NCBI GenBank assembly: GCA_964387865.1
Contig: CAYLXC010000004.1
Span: forward strand, 1 to 57,441
DNA: 57,441 nucleotides
Source: CAYLXC01 sp964387865
Lineage (GTDB): Bacteria > Patescibacteriota > Microgenomatia > Daviesbacterales > UBA10151
Direction of reading: 5' to 3'
Part shown: positions 33,235 through 42,041 of the stretch, piece by piece
Layout of the letters: every line of letters begins with the position of its first letter
Numbering within the stretch: position 1 is the stretch's first letter
The notes under the pieces: model-generated
Told to the model about the DNA's origin: nothing
Databases searched by the model: none
Seen by the model: only the letters and a program-made list of their open reading frames with translations
Made by a program: the position numbers and the translations under genes

Positions 33235-35325
33235 ATGAATAATTTAGTAATTGTTGAATCCCCTACAAAGGCAAGGACACTTGCACGTTTTTTGGGTAAT
33301 GGTTATAAAATTGAGGCCTCAATGGGCCATGTGAGAGATTTGCCAAGATCTGATTTTGGGGTGGATATTGAGAAAGATTTTGAACCCCAATATGTAATCC
33401 CGCGTGATAAAAAGAAAATGGTAAATCGGCTAAAAAAAGAGGCTGAAGGTGCTGATACTCTTTGGCTGGCAACAGATCCTGACAGGGAGGGTGAAGCAAT
33501 AGCATGGCATATCTCCCAGATTATCGGAAGTCGGAAATCAGAAGTCGGAAAATCCGAAATCCGAAATCCGAAATCCGAAATTAGGCGTGTTGTATTCCAT
33601 GAAATAACAGAGGAAGCAATCAAAGAGGCTTTTAAAAACCCCCGTGTTATTGATCTAAAACTTGTTGATGCACAGCAGGCAAGAAGAGTTTTGGATAGGC
33701 TGGTTGGATACAAATTATCTCCCTTACTTTGGCAAAAGATTAAAAAAGGTTTATCTGCAGGTCGGGTTCAATCAGTTGCTTTAAGATTAATTGTTGAGAG
33801 AGAAAAAGAAATAAAGGCTTTCAAGACAGAGGAATATTGGCTTATTGAGGCTGAATTAGAGTCAAGAGTCAACCGTCGAGAGTCAAGATTTTTGGCAACT
33901 TTAATTGAGCAAAATGGGAAAAAGCTGGAGATTAAAAATAAGAAAGAAGCTGATGGACATGTTAAAAACTTAGAAAAGGCAGATTACATTGTTTCAAAAG
34001 TAACGCAAAAGGAAGTTAGAAGATATCCGTATCCTCCGTTTACCACCTCAACTTTGCAGCAAGCAGGTGCCAATAGATTAGGAATGTCTGCAAAAAAAAC
34101 TATGATGCTTGCTCAAAACTTATATGAAAGAGGACTTATAACTTATATGAGAACAGATTCTTTTAATTTATCTCAAAGCGCAATTTTGGGAGTTAGAGCA
34201 TACATTGCAAATTTTATTGGAAAATCATATTTACCAAATGCGCCGAGAATTTTTAAATCAAAATCTAGAAATGTTCAGGAAGCTCATGAGGCAATACGGG
34301 TAACAGATGTCGGACGTCAGCAATCGGATATCAGACAAGATAATGGATTAAATAGAGACCATGTAAGATTATATGATCTTATTTGGAAAAGATTTGTGGC
34401 ATGTCAGATGAGCGAGGCGGTTTTGGATCAGACTACTATTGATGTCCAAGCTCACCTCCGAGGTGAAGCTACGGAGACTCCTGGATCACACCTCGGAGGT
34501 GTTGGCTATTTGCTCAGAGCCACAGGTTCTGTTATTAAATTTGATGGCTGGTTGAAACTGTATGGTAAAGATATAGAAGATGTAGGAGAAGAAAAAAAGC
34601 AAGCACTACCTTCTCTCTCAGAGAACCAACAACTAAACCTAATCCAACTTTTGCCTTCTCAGCATTTCACAGAACCTCCACCGCGGTACACCGAAGCAAC
34701 CTTAATTAAAAAACTTGAGGAATTGGGGATTGGCAGGCCTTCCACTTATGCCCCAATTCTTTCGACAATCCAGGAGAGATTTTACGTTGAAAAATTGGAG
34801 CGAAAATTTATCCCAACCAGTTTAGGCCTTGCTGTTACAGATTTTTTGGTCAAGTATTTTCCAAATATTATCGATTATACATTTACAGCCCAAATGGAGG
34901 ATGAGCTGGATGAAATTTCAAGAGGAGAAAGGGAGTGGAAACCAACAATAAGGGAATTTTATGAGCCATTTGAAAAAAAGTTAGCAGAAACTTCAGAGGT
35001 GGCACAAAAAGTAAAGATGGAGTTGGAAAAGGTAGATAAAAAATGTCCTGTTTGCGGAAGGGATTTGGTTATAAGAATTGGTAGATTTGGGAAGTTTTTA
35101 GCATGCAGTGGTTTTCCGGAGTGTAAGCATACGGAAAGTTTGGAGGAAAAAATAAATGCCAAATGCCCGCAAGATGGTGGGGAAATAGTAATCAGAAAAA
35201 CAAGAAGAGGAAAAACTTTTTACGGCTGCAAAAACTGGCCAGTCTGTAAATTTGCATCATGGACCAAGCCAAAAGCTGAAAAACCAGAACCCGTCATTGC
35301 GAGCCCCGAAGGGGCGAAGCAGTGA
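33235..35325 (+). CDS. topA: DNA topoisomerase I
   Basis: 696 residues from ATG 33235; an upstream TTG frame includes a TTGACA promoter-like site and lacks homology. Toprim domain (LVIVESPTKA, LATDPDREGEAIAWH), catalytic Tyr in YMRTDS at about 304, two C-terminal zinc ribbons (KCPVCGRDLV, KCPQDGGEIV). Relaxes negative supercoils. Four repeat insertions are in frame: residues about 97-116 (RKSEVGKSEIRNPKSEI), 359-368, 406-423, and the final ten (VIASPEGAKQ), where the repeat supplies the stop codon. Confidence 0.95.
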   Translation: MNNLVIVESPTKARTLARFLGNGYKIEASMGHVRDLPRSDFGVDIEKDFEPQYVIPRDKKKMVNRLKKEAEGADTLWLATDPDREGEAIAWHISQIIGSRKSEVGKSEIRNPKSEIRRVVFHEITEEAIKEAFKNPRVIDLKLVDAQQARRVLDRLVGYKLSPLLWQKIKKGLSAGRVQSVALRLIVEREKEIKAFKTEEYWLIEAELESRVNRRESRFLATLIEQNGKKLEIKNKKEADGHVKNLEKADYIVSKVTQKEVRRYPYPPFTTSTLQQAGANRLGMSAKKTMMLAQNLYERGLITYMRTDSFNLSQSAILGVRAYIANFIGKSYLPNAPRIFKSKSRNVQEAHEAIRVTDVGRQQSDIRQDNGLNRDHVRLYDLIWKRFVACQMSEAVLDQTTIDVQAHLRGEATETPGSHLGGVGYLLRATGSVIKFDGWLKLYGKDIEDVGEEKKQALPSLSENQQLNLIQLLPSQHFTEPPPRYTEATLIKKLEELGIGRPSTYAPILSTIQERFYVEKLERKFIPTSLGLAVTDFLVKYFPNIIDYTFTAQMEDELDEISRGEREWKPTIREFYEPFEKKLAETSEVAQKVKMELEKVDKKCPVCGRDLVIRIGRFGKFLACSGFPECKHTESLEEKINAKCPQDGGEIVIRKTRRGKTFYGCKNWPVCKFASWTKPKAEKPEPVIASPEGAKQ
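33524..33582. repeat. Heptamer-array hairpin inside topA
   Basis: Left arm of AGTCGGA/AATCAGA units and right arm of four AATCCGA units, roughly inverse complements. Inserted in frame between the Toprim end (ISQIIG) and RRVVFHEIT. Confidence 0.85.
34309..34336. repeat. Second heptamer array inside topA
   Basis: Four seven-base units, beginning GTCGGAC, GTCAGCA, in frame between EAIRVTD and the helix NRDHVRLYDLIW. Confidence 0.75.
34452..34502. repeat. Paired palindromes inside topA
   Basis: TCACCTCCGAGGTGA (34452-34466) and ACACCTCGGAGGTGT (34488-34502) bracket 21 bases. In frame, encoding AHLRGEATETPGSHLGGVG before the conserved FDGW region. Confidence 0.75.
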
Positions 35326-35327
35326 CG
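35293..35327. repeat. GTCAT-type repeat forming the topA C-terminus
   Basis: Begins GTCATTGCGAGCC, has a CCCCGAAGGGG hairpin, and carries the topA stop TGA near its end. Confidence 0.75.
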
Positions 35328-35353
35328 CTCTTTTTTACCTTAATACATACTAC

Positions 35354-35382
35354 TTGATACTTACTACTAATTTTGGTATTAT
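35354..35382 (+). promoter_or_regulatory. pyrG promoter with GGGC initiation site
   Basis: TTGATA 35354-35359, 17-base spacer, TATTAT 35377-35382. The -35 lies in a degenerate heptamer array (ACATACT, ACTTGAT units, 35345-35370). Expected start at GGGCC (35388-35392), leader of about 42 bases with CCCCC at 35420-35424 just before the ATG and no good ribosome-binding site. Confidence 0.65.
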
Positions 35383-35429
35383 TATGAGGGCCTCGAAAAT
35401 CTTCAAAATTTAGACGGAACCCCCATACG

Positions 35430-37046
35430 ATGAAGTACATTTTTGTTAGTGGCGGTGTTATTAGTGGAATTGGTAAGGGCACAACAGCTGCCTCAATCGC
35501 TTACCTTTTAAAATCTCAAGGATTTAAAATTGCCCCCATAAAATTTGAAAATTATCTAAATTTAGATGCTGGAACAATAAATCCTATTGAACATGGTGAT
35601 CCATTTTTATGTGAGGACGGAACAGAGGCTGATATGGATATAGGGACATATGAGAAATTTTTGGATGAGGATATGGGAAAAGATAATTTTGTCACCATGG
35701 GCCAAATTTATCAATCAGTAATAGATAGGGAAAGAAGATTTGAATATAACGGGGAAGATGTAGAGGCAATACCATATGTTACCAATGAAATCATAGATCG
35801 GATTAATAATGTCGGAAGGCTTAGGAAAGCGGATATTGTAATTATAGAACTTGGTGGAACAGCTGGAGAGTATCAAAATGTTTTCTACTATGAAGCCTCA
35901 AGGATTATGACTTTGGCAAACAGGGGAGATGTTTTGCATATTCATGTTTCATATGTTCCTACACCTCCACATCTTGGAGAACCAAAAACTAAACCAACAC
36001 AACTTTCTGTAAGGACCTTAAATTCTTTAGGGATTCAGCCGGATTTTGTTATTGCAAGATCTGAAAAATATTTGGATCAAAGAAGAAGAGAAAGATTTGC
36101 ACTCTTTTGTAATATGAAGCCGGAAGATATTATATCAAACCCGGATCTTCCATCAGTTTATGAAATTCCTCTTACTTTGCACAAACAAGGAATTGAGGAA
36201 AAAATACTTAAAAAATTGGGACTTAAAGTTAAAAAACCTGATATAAGTGATTGGGAAAAACTGGTTGAAAAAATTGAAAGCAAAAAAGAAAAATCTATTG
36301 AAATTGCAATTGTTGGCAAGTACTTTGGAACCGGTGATTATCAGCTGAAAGATTCTTATGCTGCACTTTTTGATGCTATAGATCATGCAAGTTGGCAAAT
36401 GGGTGTTGAAGTTAAGACAAAATGGATAGATGCAGAAAAAGTGGAGAAGATGGGTACTGATATTATCGGTAAACCAGATGGGATAATAGTCCCAATAGGG
36501 TGGGGCGAAAGAGGAGCAGAAGGGATGATTACTGCTGCAAACTATGCAAGAGAAAACAAAATTCCATATTTGGGTTTATGCTATGGCATGCAGCTTGCAG
36601 TAGTTTCTTTTGCAAGAGAGGTTTTAGGATGGATAGATGCCAATACCACTGAAAACAGTAAGACCACCAAACATCCGGTAATACATCTAATGCCAAAACA
36701 AAAAGAGTTTATGGAAAAAAGGGCTTATGGTGGAACAATGAGATTAGGTACTTGGGATGCAATAGTTAAAAAAGATACCCAGGCTTTTGAGATTTACAAA
36801 ACCCAACACACTTCGGAAAGACACAGACACAGATATGAGTTTAATAATGATTATATAAAAGACTTTGAAAAAGCTGGGCTAGTAATTTCTGCAAGATCTC
36901 AAGTGGAGGAATTAGTGGAAATTATAGAACTCCCGAAAAATGTTCATCCATTTTATATGGGGACTCAAGGTCACCCGGAATATAAATCAAGACCCCTCAA
37001 ACCTCACCCAATCTTTTTGGCGTTTATAAAAGCTGCAAGTAAATAA
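35430..37046 (+). CDS. pyrG: CTP synthase
   Basis: 538 residues, full length. N-terminal synthetase (FVSGGVISGIGKGTTAASIAYLLKSQGF) and C-terminal glutaminase domain with nucleophile Cys in LGLCYGMQL and GTQGHPEYKSRP carrying the catalytic His/Glu. Makes CTP from UTP with glutamine. The first of a run of nucleotide genes; four bases separate it from tmk. Confidence 0.97.
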   Translation: MKYIFVSGGVISGIGKGTTAASIAYLLKSQGFKIAPIKFENYLNLDAGTINPIEHGDPFLCEDGTEADMDIGTYEKFLDEDMGKDNFVTMGQIYQSVIDRERRFEYNGEDVEAIPYVTNEIIDRINNVGRLRKADIVIIELGGTAGEYQNVFYYEASRIMTLANRGDVLHIHVSYVPTPPHLGEPKTKPTQLSVRTLNSLGIQPDFVIARSEKYLDQRRRERFALFCNMKPEDIISNPDLPSVYEIPLTLHKQGIEEKILKKLGLKVKKPDISDWEKLVEKIESKKEKSIEIAIVGKYFGTGDYQLKDSYAALFDAIDHASWQMGVEVKTKWIDAEKVEKMGTDIIGKPDGIIVPIGWGERGAEGMITAANYARENKIPYLGLCYGMQLAVVSFAREVLGWIDANTTENSKTTKHPVIHLMPKQKEFMEKRAYGGTMRLGTWDAIVKKDTQAFEIYKTQHTSERHRHRYEFNNDYIKDFEKAGLVISARSQVEELVEIIELPKNVHPFYMGTQGHPEYKSRPLKPHPIFLAFIKAASK

Positions 37047-37049
37047 ATT

Positions 37050-37715
37050 ATGAAAAAGGGTAAGCTAATTGTTATTGATGGCATAGATGGTGCCGGGAAA
37101 ACAACACAGATTGAGCTCTTAAAAAAGTATTTGGATTCGCAAGGTATCCCTTGGGAGGCGCTCAGTTTCCCGCAATATGGGAAAAATAAGTATGCTGATG
37201 AAGTTAAAGATTATTTGGATGGTAAATTGGGGAAATTAGATGAGGTTGACCCATATTTTATTGCCGAAGCTTATGCTTCTGATAGGGAAACTGCTAAAAA
37301 CATAATTGATGGTTGGTTAGAGCAAGGAAAACTAATAATATCAAACAGATATATTTCCTCATCCAAAGCCCACCTAGGTTCTAATTTACCAGAAAATAAA
37401 AAAGAAGGATTTCTTAAATGGATTGATGATCTGGAGTATAAAAAAAATAAAATGCCAAAGGAAGATTTAGCCCTACTTTTGGTTGTTGATCCAAAAGTAG
37501 GGCAAAAGAATGTAAGAGATAAACATAATCCAGATATTCATGAAGATAATTTAAAACATTTGATAGAAGCAAATAAAATCTATTTAGAACTTTCTAAAAA
37601 AGAAAAAAATTGGGTTGTAGTGAATTGCATGGACAATGGGAAAATGAGGGCTAGACTGGATATACAAAAAGATATAGTAAAAATTATTGAAAATGTGGTA
37701 TCATCCAAAAGATGA
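37050..37715 (+). CDS. tmk: Thymidylate kinase
   Basis: 221 residues. P-loop DGIDGAGKTTQ (10-20), DR motif region EAYASDRE, NRYISSS, and a lid with VGQKNVRDKHNPD. Phosphorylates dTMP to dTDP. The sequence is closer to the eukaryote/archaea-like NMP kinase group in the SFPQYGKN loop. Overlaps the next gene by four bases. Confidence 0.9.
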   Translation: MKKGKLIVIDGIDGAGKTTQIELLKKYLDSQGIPWEALSFPQYGKNKYADEVKDYLDGKLGKLDEVDPYFIAEAYASDRETAKNIIDGWLEQGKLIISNRYISSSKAHLGSNLPENKKEGFLKWIDDLEYKKNKMPKEDLALLLVVDPKVGQKNVRDKHNPDIHEDNLKHLIEANKIYLELSKKEKNWVVVNCMDNGKMRARLDIQKDIVKIIENVVSSKR

Positions 37716-38191
37716 AAAGTAGAATCCAACTAAGTCTGATAATAATCCTTGTAATTTTTGCCCTATCTTTGATACTTTCTCAAAATGCAAATCCGGATTT
37801 TCCTCCTCTTTTTACTTTAAAAAGATTGCAGGAAAAAATATTTTTAAGCATGGAATCTGGTTCATCCAATAAAGTAGATTATTTGAGTGCACTGTTGAAC
37901 AAAAGACTCTTGGAATTTAAAAATCTGATAAATAACAAAAATTATGATTATCTTTGGACTTCATCATTAAGATACTCCACAACAGCAGGGCAGATTACGG
38001 AATTAGTGAGTGCAAATAATTTGGGAGATAAGGTGGATTCTATAAAAAAACAATTTCTGGAGCATCAAAAAGTCTTGAATAATTTATATATTGCATATCC
38101 AAAAAATACGGATAATGTGGAATATAAATATTTAGAGGATGCTATAAACTATCTAAAAATATATTTGGATAAATTAGCAGAGGTTAAATAA
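37712..38191 (+). CDS. Membrane-anchored hypothetical protein (DUF5667-like?)
   Basis: 159 residues. N-terminal anchor (6-24) followed by NPDFPPLFTLKRLQEKIFLSM, which recalls the P-L-Y-x-L-K-R-x-x-E start of DUF5667-type CPR surface proteins, then a helical body. Coupled to tmk by ATGA overlap. Function unknown; the domain guess is weak. Confidence 0.5.
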   Translation: MKSRIQLSLIIILVIFALSLILSQNANPDFPPLFTLKRLQEKIFLSMESGSSNKVDYLSALLNKRLLEFKNLINNKNYDYLWTSSLRYSTTAGQITELVSANNLGDKVDSIKKQFLEHQKVLNNLYIAYPKNTDNVEYKYLEDAINYLKIYLDKLAEVK

Positions 38192-38837
38192 AGTTCCCAA
38201 GACTTTTTAGAATAGAAAATGCTCTATCAATATCTTTAGTTTCAATAATTACAGTTAACTCCGTATAGGTAGATAAAACCTCAATAACATTAATATTTTC
38301 AAAAGCAAGCATTTTTAAGATCTGGTAATAAACACCGGGAATATAAACCACCTCTTTAGGAAGTCTAATAGTAATAGATGATAAGGCTTTTATTTCTGAG
38401 ACTAAAGCCTCTCCTTTAAATATTCTTTTAACATCACCTGTTATTTCAGAACTTACTATAAATGTAGTTTCTCTAATTCCTTCTGAAAGAGTACATACAA
38501 CATCTCTTTTTAAGGAAACAGCATTTAATAACTGCCTTGTTTTCTCAGGCAGGTTTTCTGAATTTTGGAAAGTTAGCTCTGATAAATTAGACCTGACAGT
38601 TAGATCTGTAAGATCTAAGGATTGATTTTTCTTTTTATCTCTGGATAAACTATCGCTTATTCTTTTTAAAGCCATGACAATAGCTCCTTGCTTTACAGGT
38701 TTGTAGAGCCTTTTCTCTATTTGTGGACTAACCTCTCTTGCAAAAGCAGAGTAATTAATTATTCCTTTTGATAACCCCTCCTCAATCAGGGGATAGGACT
38801 TAATAATGTCATTTAAGGCATCAGCGATGCTAATCAT
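38184..38837 (-). CDS. ACT-domain-containing protein
   Basis: 217 residues. The C-terminal 70 residues (ITIRLPKEVVYIPGVYYQILKMLAFENINVIEVLSTYTELTVIIETKDIDRAFSIL) are a clear ACT domain, a ligand-binding fold found on amino-acid enzymes and regulators. The N-terminal part looks like a small helix-turn-helix protein (IIKSYPLIEEGLSKGIINYSAFAREV). A ligand-responsive regulator is plausible but unproven. Its promoter diverges from that of the gene at 38947. Confidence 0.65.
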   Translation of the reverse strand: MISIADALNDIIKSYPLIEEGLSKGIINYSAFAREVSPQIEKRLYKPVKQGAIVMALKRISDSLSRDKKKNQSLDLTDLTVRSNLSELTFQNSENLPEKTRQLLNAVSLKRDVVCTLSEGIRETTFIVSSEITGDVKRIFKGEALVSEIKALSSITIRLPKEVVYIPGVYYQILKMLAFENINVIEVLSTYTELTVIIETKDIDRAFSILKSLGNFI

Positions 38838-38843
38838 GTTAAA

Positions 38844-38872
38844 ATCTTAACATTTTTTATAGATTTTGTCAA
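38844..38872 (-). promoter_or_regulatory. Promoter of the ACT-domain gene
   Basis: Minus strand TTGACA (38872-38867), 17-base spacer, TAAGAT (38849-38844), six bases to the ATG: a leaderless transcript is expected. Confidence 0.75.
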
Positions 38873-38886
38873 GAATATCTATTTTT

Positions 38887-38915
38887 TTGACATATTCCCT
38901 CTATACCTATAGAAT
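38887..38915 (+). promoter_or_regulatory. Promoter of the gene at 38947
   Basis: TTGACA 38887-38892, 17-base spacer, TAGAAT 38910-38915. A leader of about 25 bases follows with a strong AAGGGGG ribosome-binding site (38933-38939), in contrast to the leaderless divergent gene. Confidence 0.75.
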
Positions 38916-38946
38916 CCTCACTATCTCCTTGAAAGGGGGAATAAAT

Positions 38947-40092
38947 ATGAGTGAAATAGTAACAAGTACAGGAGTAGTTGGATTGGATCCCTTTAGATCA
39001 GAGGGAAGGGTATACGAAACCCTTGGGGAAGTTTGTACTGCCCCAGACCAATTAATGGAAGAATTTGGAGTTGTAAGGGGGTTGGCTTTAGATAGAGGAA
39101 AGAGACGATGGGTTTTAAGGGCAGTTGTTGAAGAGGACGTTAGGAGCGACATTGGGGATAGTAATAATATTGAAGTAGACATACCTGTTGGTCTAACAGA
39201 TAACAGATCAAGTAGAAGATTAATAGTTTTAGCAGAAAATATTCATAGATCCGAAGTCCCGGAATGGGAAGATGTATATCGATTTTGGCAGGAACCATAT
39301 CCAAAAGAGATTGATCCTTTTGGTAATTTGGATTCAATTTCAGAACAGTTTCAATTAACAAGAATAGCAAATATTTCCAACCCGTGGCAACATGAGGAAT
39401 TTCTAGAAGATTTATTTGAAATCTGGAGACCTTTTGGGTGGACTAGGAAGGGAATACAAGAGTTTACGCATAAATATAGCAACCTATATTTTGTTGGTGG
39501 CACAAAAGATGACCATGGAGTTTGGTTTTCAGGTGTAAGAGATAGGTCTTCTAGAAGATTAGTTTCTGCCTGCCAAGCGGAAAGCCTTTATTTTGGAGGT
39601 GTATTAACCGTTGAGCTAACAGAGTTTGGTACAAAGCCAGATTTTCAAGGAAAAGGCCTTTGTAGCGCAGCTGTTACAGGTTTAATTGCTCAAGTCTTGC
39701 GTGATACGCTATATGCTGGTGGTGGATATCTCTCTAGTCGACCTTTAATTTTTGCCGAACTAAATATGACAACTCGCTCGGATGTAATTGCTAGAAAAGT
39801 AGGAATGACTATTCCTTCAGTTGAGGGTCAAACAGGATTACAAAGTCCAACCCAGGTTTTAAGAAGAAATGTTTCTATTCTAGATGGATATGAACCTAAT
39901 GATTTAAGGTTAGTTGAACTAGTTCCTCAATTTGGGGGACCATTAGCTGATCACTTCAGAGATGCTTATGGAGAAAACTATCCTTATTGGCGAAACTTTA
40001 TTGTTGGGATCTTACCTAGAGAAGCCATTAATAGATATTATCCATTCGAGCAGACAGAAAGAATATTAGCTCATTATGAACCTGTAAGATGA
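38947..40092 (+). CDS. Putative GNAT-like acyltransferase
   Basis: 381 residues from ATG 38947 (the upstream frame contains the promoter). One segment, VELTEFGTKPDFQGKGLCSAAVTGLIAQVL, has the shape of the GNAT acyl-CoA site (strand, x-P-x-x-Q-G-K-G, helix), followed by RPLIFAELNMTTRSDVIARKVGM. The other two thirds are unrecognised. Its stop overlaps the start of the LytM-domain gene (ATGA). A joint role of the two genes is likely but unknown. Confidence 0.5.
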   Translation: MSEIVTSTGVVGLDPFRSEGRVYETLGEVCTAPDQLMEEFGVVRGLALDRGKRRWVLRAVVEEDVRSDIGDSNNIEVDIPVGLTDNRSSRRLIVLAENIHRSEVPEWEDVYRFWQEPYPKEIDPFGNLDSISEQFQLTRIANISNPWQHEEFLEDLFEIWRPFGWTRKGIQEFTHKYSNLYFVGGTKDDHGVWFSGVRDRSSRRLVSACQAESLYFGGVLTVELTEFGTKPDFQGKGLCSAAVTGLIAQVLRDTLYAGGGYLSSRPLIFAELNMTTRSDVIARKVGMTIPSVEGQTGLQSPTQVLRRNVSILDGYEPNDLRLVELVPQFGGPLADHFRDAYGENYPYWRNFIVGILPREAINRYYPFEQTERILAHYEPVR

Positions 40093-40775
40093 CTATATCG
40101 AATCAAGTGTCTCGCTCTCTAGCTAAGACGTCCAAACCACATCCTGTTATCCCGAAGAGGTTTTTGGAAGATCCTCCTTTTGTTTTTGATTTTACAAAAG
40201 GAAATAAAATTCTTTCAGAAATTGATCTTCATGATACAAAGGTTTCAAGTAGATATATTAATGAGACACTAAGAAGATCGGGACGAAGACTTGGAATTGG
40301 AAAGTATGGAGAGGATAGATCAATTTATAGAAGTTCATTATACAAAAGCAAAGGTGAAGCAAGATCAGTGCATCTTGCCATTGATCTTTTTGTACCTGCA
40401 GGGACACCAATATTAGCACCACTTAATGGAATAATACATAGCTTTCAGGATAATAATAATTTTCTTGATTATGGTCCAACTATTATTTTGGAACATAACT
40501 TAAATGGAATAAAATTTTATACTCTATATGGACATTTGAGTCGAAATTCGCTAGATAAATTAACTGTGGGGCAAAAAGTAAGTGCTGGTGAAAAGATTGC
40601 TACAGTTGGGCAACCGTATGAAAATGGTATATGGCCAACACATCTTCATTTCCAAATAATTACAGACATGTTGGGATTTAAAGGAGATTTTCCCGGAGTG
40701 GCAAGGCTATCAGAAAAAGAATATTATCTTAAACTTTGTCCTGATCCGAATATTCTTTTACAACTTCCTACTTGA
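40089..40775 (+). CDS. M23 (LytM-like) peptidase-domain protein, no signal peptide
   Basis: 228 residues. M23 zinc motifs HLAIDLF (His and Asp ligands) and HLHFQI near the end, with PAGTPILAPLNGIIHSF and TLYGHLSRNSLDKLTVGQKVSAGEKIATVGQP between. The ending GVARLSEKEYYLKLCPDPNILLQL resembles the M23 module found in certain large cytoplasmic aminotransferase fusions rather than secreted endopeptidases. No signal peptide or anchor is visible, so murein hydrolysis is uncertain. Confidence 0.75.
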   Translation: MTISNQVSRSLAKTSKPHPVIPKRFLEDPPFVFDFTKGNKILSEIDLHDTKVSSRYINETLRRSGRRLGIGKYGEDRSIYRSSLYKSKGEARSVHLAIDLFVPAGTPILAPLNGIIHSFQDNNNFLDYGPTIILEHNLNGIKFYTLYGHLSRNSLDKLTVGQKVSAGEKIATVGQPYENGIWPTHLHFQIITDMLGFKGDFPGVARLSEKEYYLKLCPDPNILLQLPT

Positions 40776-40812
40776 AAAAAGGCAGCCCAAAATATAAAGT
40801 AATGAAGTTAAA

Positions 40813-41478
40813 ATGCAAAAGAGAATATCAAAAAAACAGATCCTTCGCTCCGCTCGGAATGACAAAGTAGAAGATATAGTTGGGACGCTGCCTGATTGGG
40901 TAATTAAGGACCATATAAAAAAGGGAATTATTAAAATTAATCCTCTCCCGAAAGATTGGGAGTCCTTAGTTGATGAGGTGACAATTGATTTTCATCTGGG
41001 AAATAATTTAAGAGTTTTTACAGGGGACGGGTGGGATATTATAGATACCAAACATACAACCAAGCAGGAAATGGAAGGTATGATGAAATTGATAGTGTTA
41101 AAACCGGGCCAGCCTTTTGTCTTGTCTGATAAAGATTTTGTTATTGCAACAACTAAAGAAAAATTAACACTACCTAATGATATTGTGGGACACCTTCATG
41201 GTAAAAGTTCTTTGGCAAGACTCGGAATTGCAGTTCACTCAACTGCAGCAAGGTTTGACCCGGGTTGGAATGGGCATCCGGTATTGGAATTTGGAACATT
41301 TTTAAAAGGCAAAAGGGTAGTTATTTATGAGGGTGCACCCATTTGTGCTTTTTCATTTGAAAAATTATCAGCCCCTGTGACAAGGTCATATAGAAAAAGT
41401 CCTAATAATAGATATGGGGGATCTGATATGCCACAGGTTTCTAATTTAATGGGAAAGAAGAACTCGAAAGTAAGATGA
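40813..41478 (+). CDS. dcd: dCTP deaminase
   Basis: 221 residues. Trimeric Dcd/dUTPase fold: HLHGKSSLARLGIAVHSTAARFDPGWNGHPVLEF holds the catalytic SSLARLG region and the uracil-binding G. Converts dCTP to dUTP (or dUMP in the bifunctional type). Residues 9-17 (QILRSARND) derive from a GTCAT-type repeat at 40838-40863, so the first 20 residues are probably a repeat-made extension of the normal N-terminus. Confidence 0.88.
   Translation: MQKRISKKQILRSARNDKVEDIVGTLPDWVIKDHIKKGIIKINPLPKDWESLVDEVTIDFHLGNNLRVFTGDGWDIIDTKHTTKQEMEGMMKLIVLKPGQPFVLSDKDFVIATTKEKLTLPNDIVGHLHGKSSLARLGIAVHSTAARFDPGWNGHPVLEFGTFLKGKRVVIYEGAPICAFSFEKLSAPVTRSYRKSPNNRYGGSDMPQVSNLMGKKNSKVR
40838..40863. repeat. GTCAT-type repeat at the start of dcd
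   Basis: Reverse-oriented copy (ends CGGAATGAC) of the element after mreB, inserted in frame and encoding QILRSARND. Confidence 0.75.
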
Positions 41479-42041
41479 TTATTGGAATCGATGAAGTTTT
41501 ACAAAGAGTAAAGAAAAATAAATTAATTGAAAACCTCGGGAATCGTGAACTCATAAACCCCGAAGGGGTTGGGATAGATTTAAGATTGGGGGCAGTTTAT
41601 GAAATATTGGAAGGTGGAGCTTTTATTGAGGCAGATGGAAAATTTGGTCTGGGAAAGAGAAAAGGGGTTAGAACTCAAATTATTGCAGAATTTAGACCAA
41701 GAGCAAAGAAACAAGAAATAGTGGTTATAAAACCAGGTGAGTATTATTTGGTATCAACTCTGGAAAAAATAAATACCCCTAAAGATTTAATGCCCGTTAT
41801 TTTTCCAAGGACTTCACTTTTTAGAGCCGGATTACTTTTGTTAAATTCCAAAACAGATCCGGGATACAAAGGTACATTAACCATGGGGCTTAAAAACTTA
41901 TCTAATTTTGATGTAAAACTCCAAATGGGAGCCAGAATTTGTAATATAGTCTTTTATAAAATTGAAGGGAAAACTGTTAACTATCGTGGTCAGCATCAAG
42001 GTGGTAGAATTAGTCCGCAGGATGAAGAACAACAAGTCTAG
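41475..42041 (+). CDS. dUTPase/dCTP deaminase-family protein
   Basis: 188 residues of the same superfamily as the preceding gene: GVGIDLRLGAVY, PRTSLFRAGLLLLNSKTDPGYKGTLTMGL and ARICNIVFYKIEG. The P-R-S/T-S-L-x-R-x-G and D-P-G-Y-x-G motifs are those of the trimeric dUTPases. With Dcd upstream it would complete dCTP to dUMP for ThyA. ATGA overlap with dcd; the last 20 bases overlap thyA. Confidence 0.8.
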   Translation: MIIGIDEVLQRVKKNKLIENLGNRELINPEGVGIDLRLGAVYEILEGGAFIEADGKFGLGKRKGVRTQIIAEFRPRAKKQEIVVIKPGEYYLVSTLEKINTPKDLMPVIFPRTSLFRAGLLLLNSKTDPGYKGTLTMGLKNLSNFDVKLQMGARICNIVFYKIEGKTVNYRGQHQGGRISPQDEEQQV

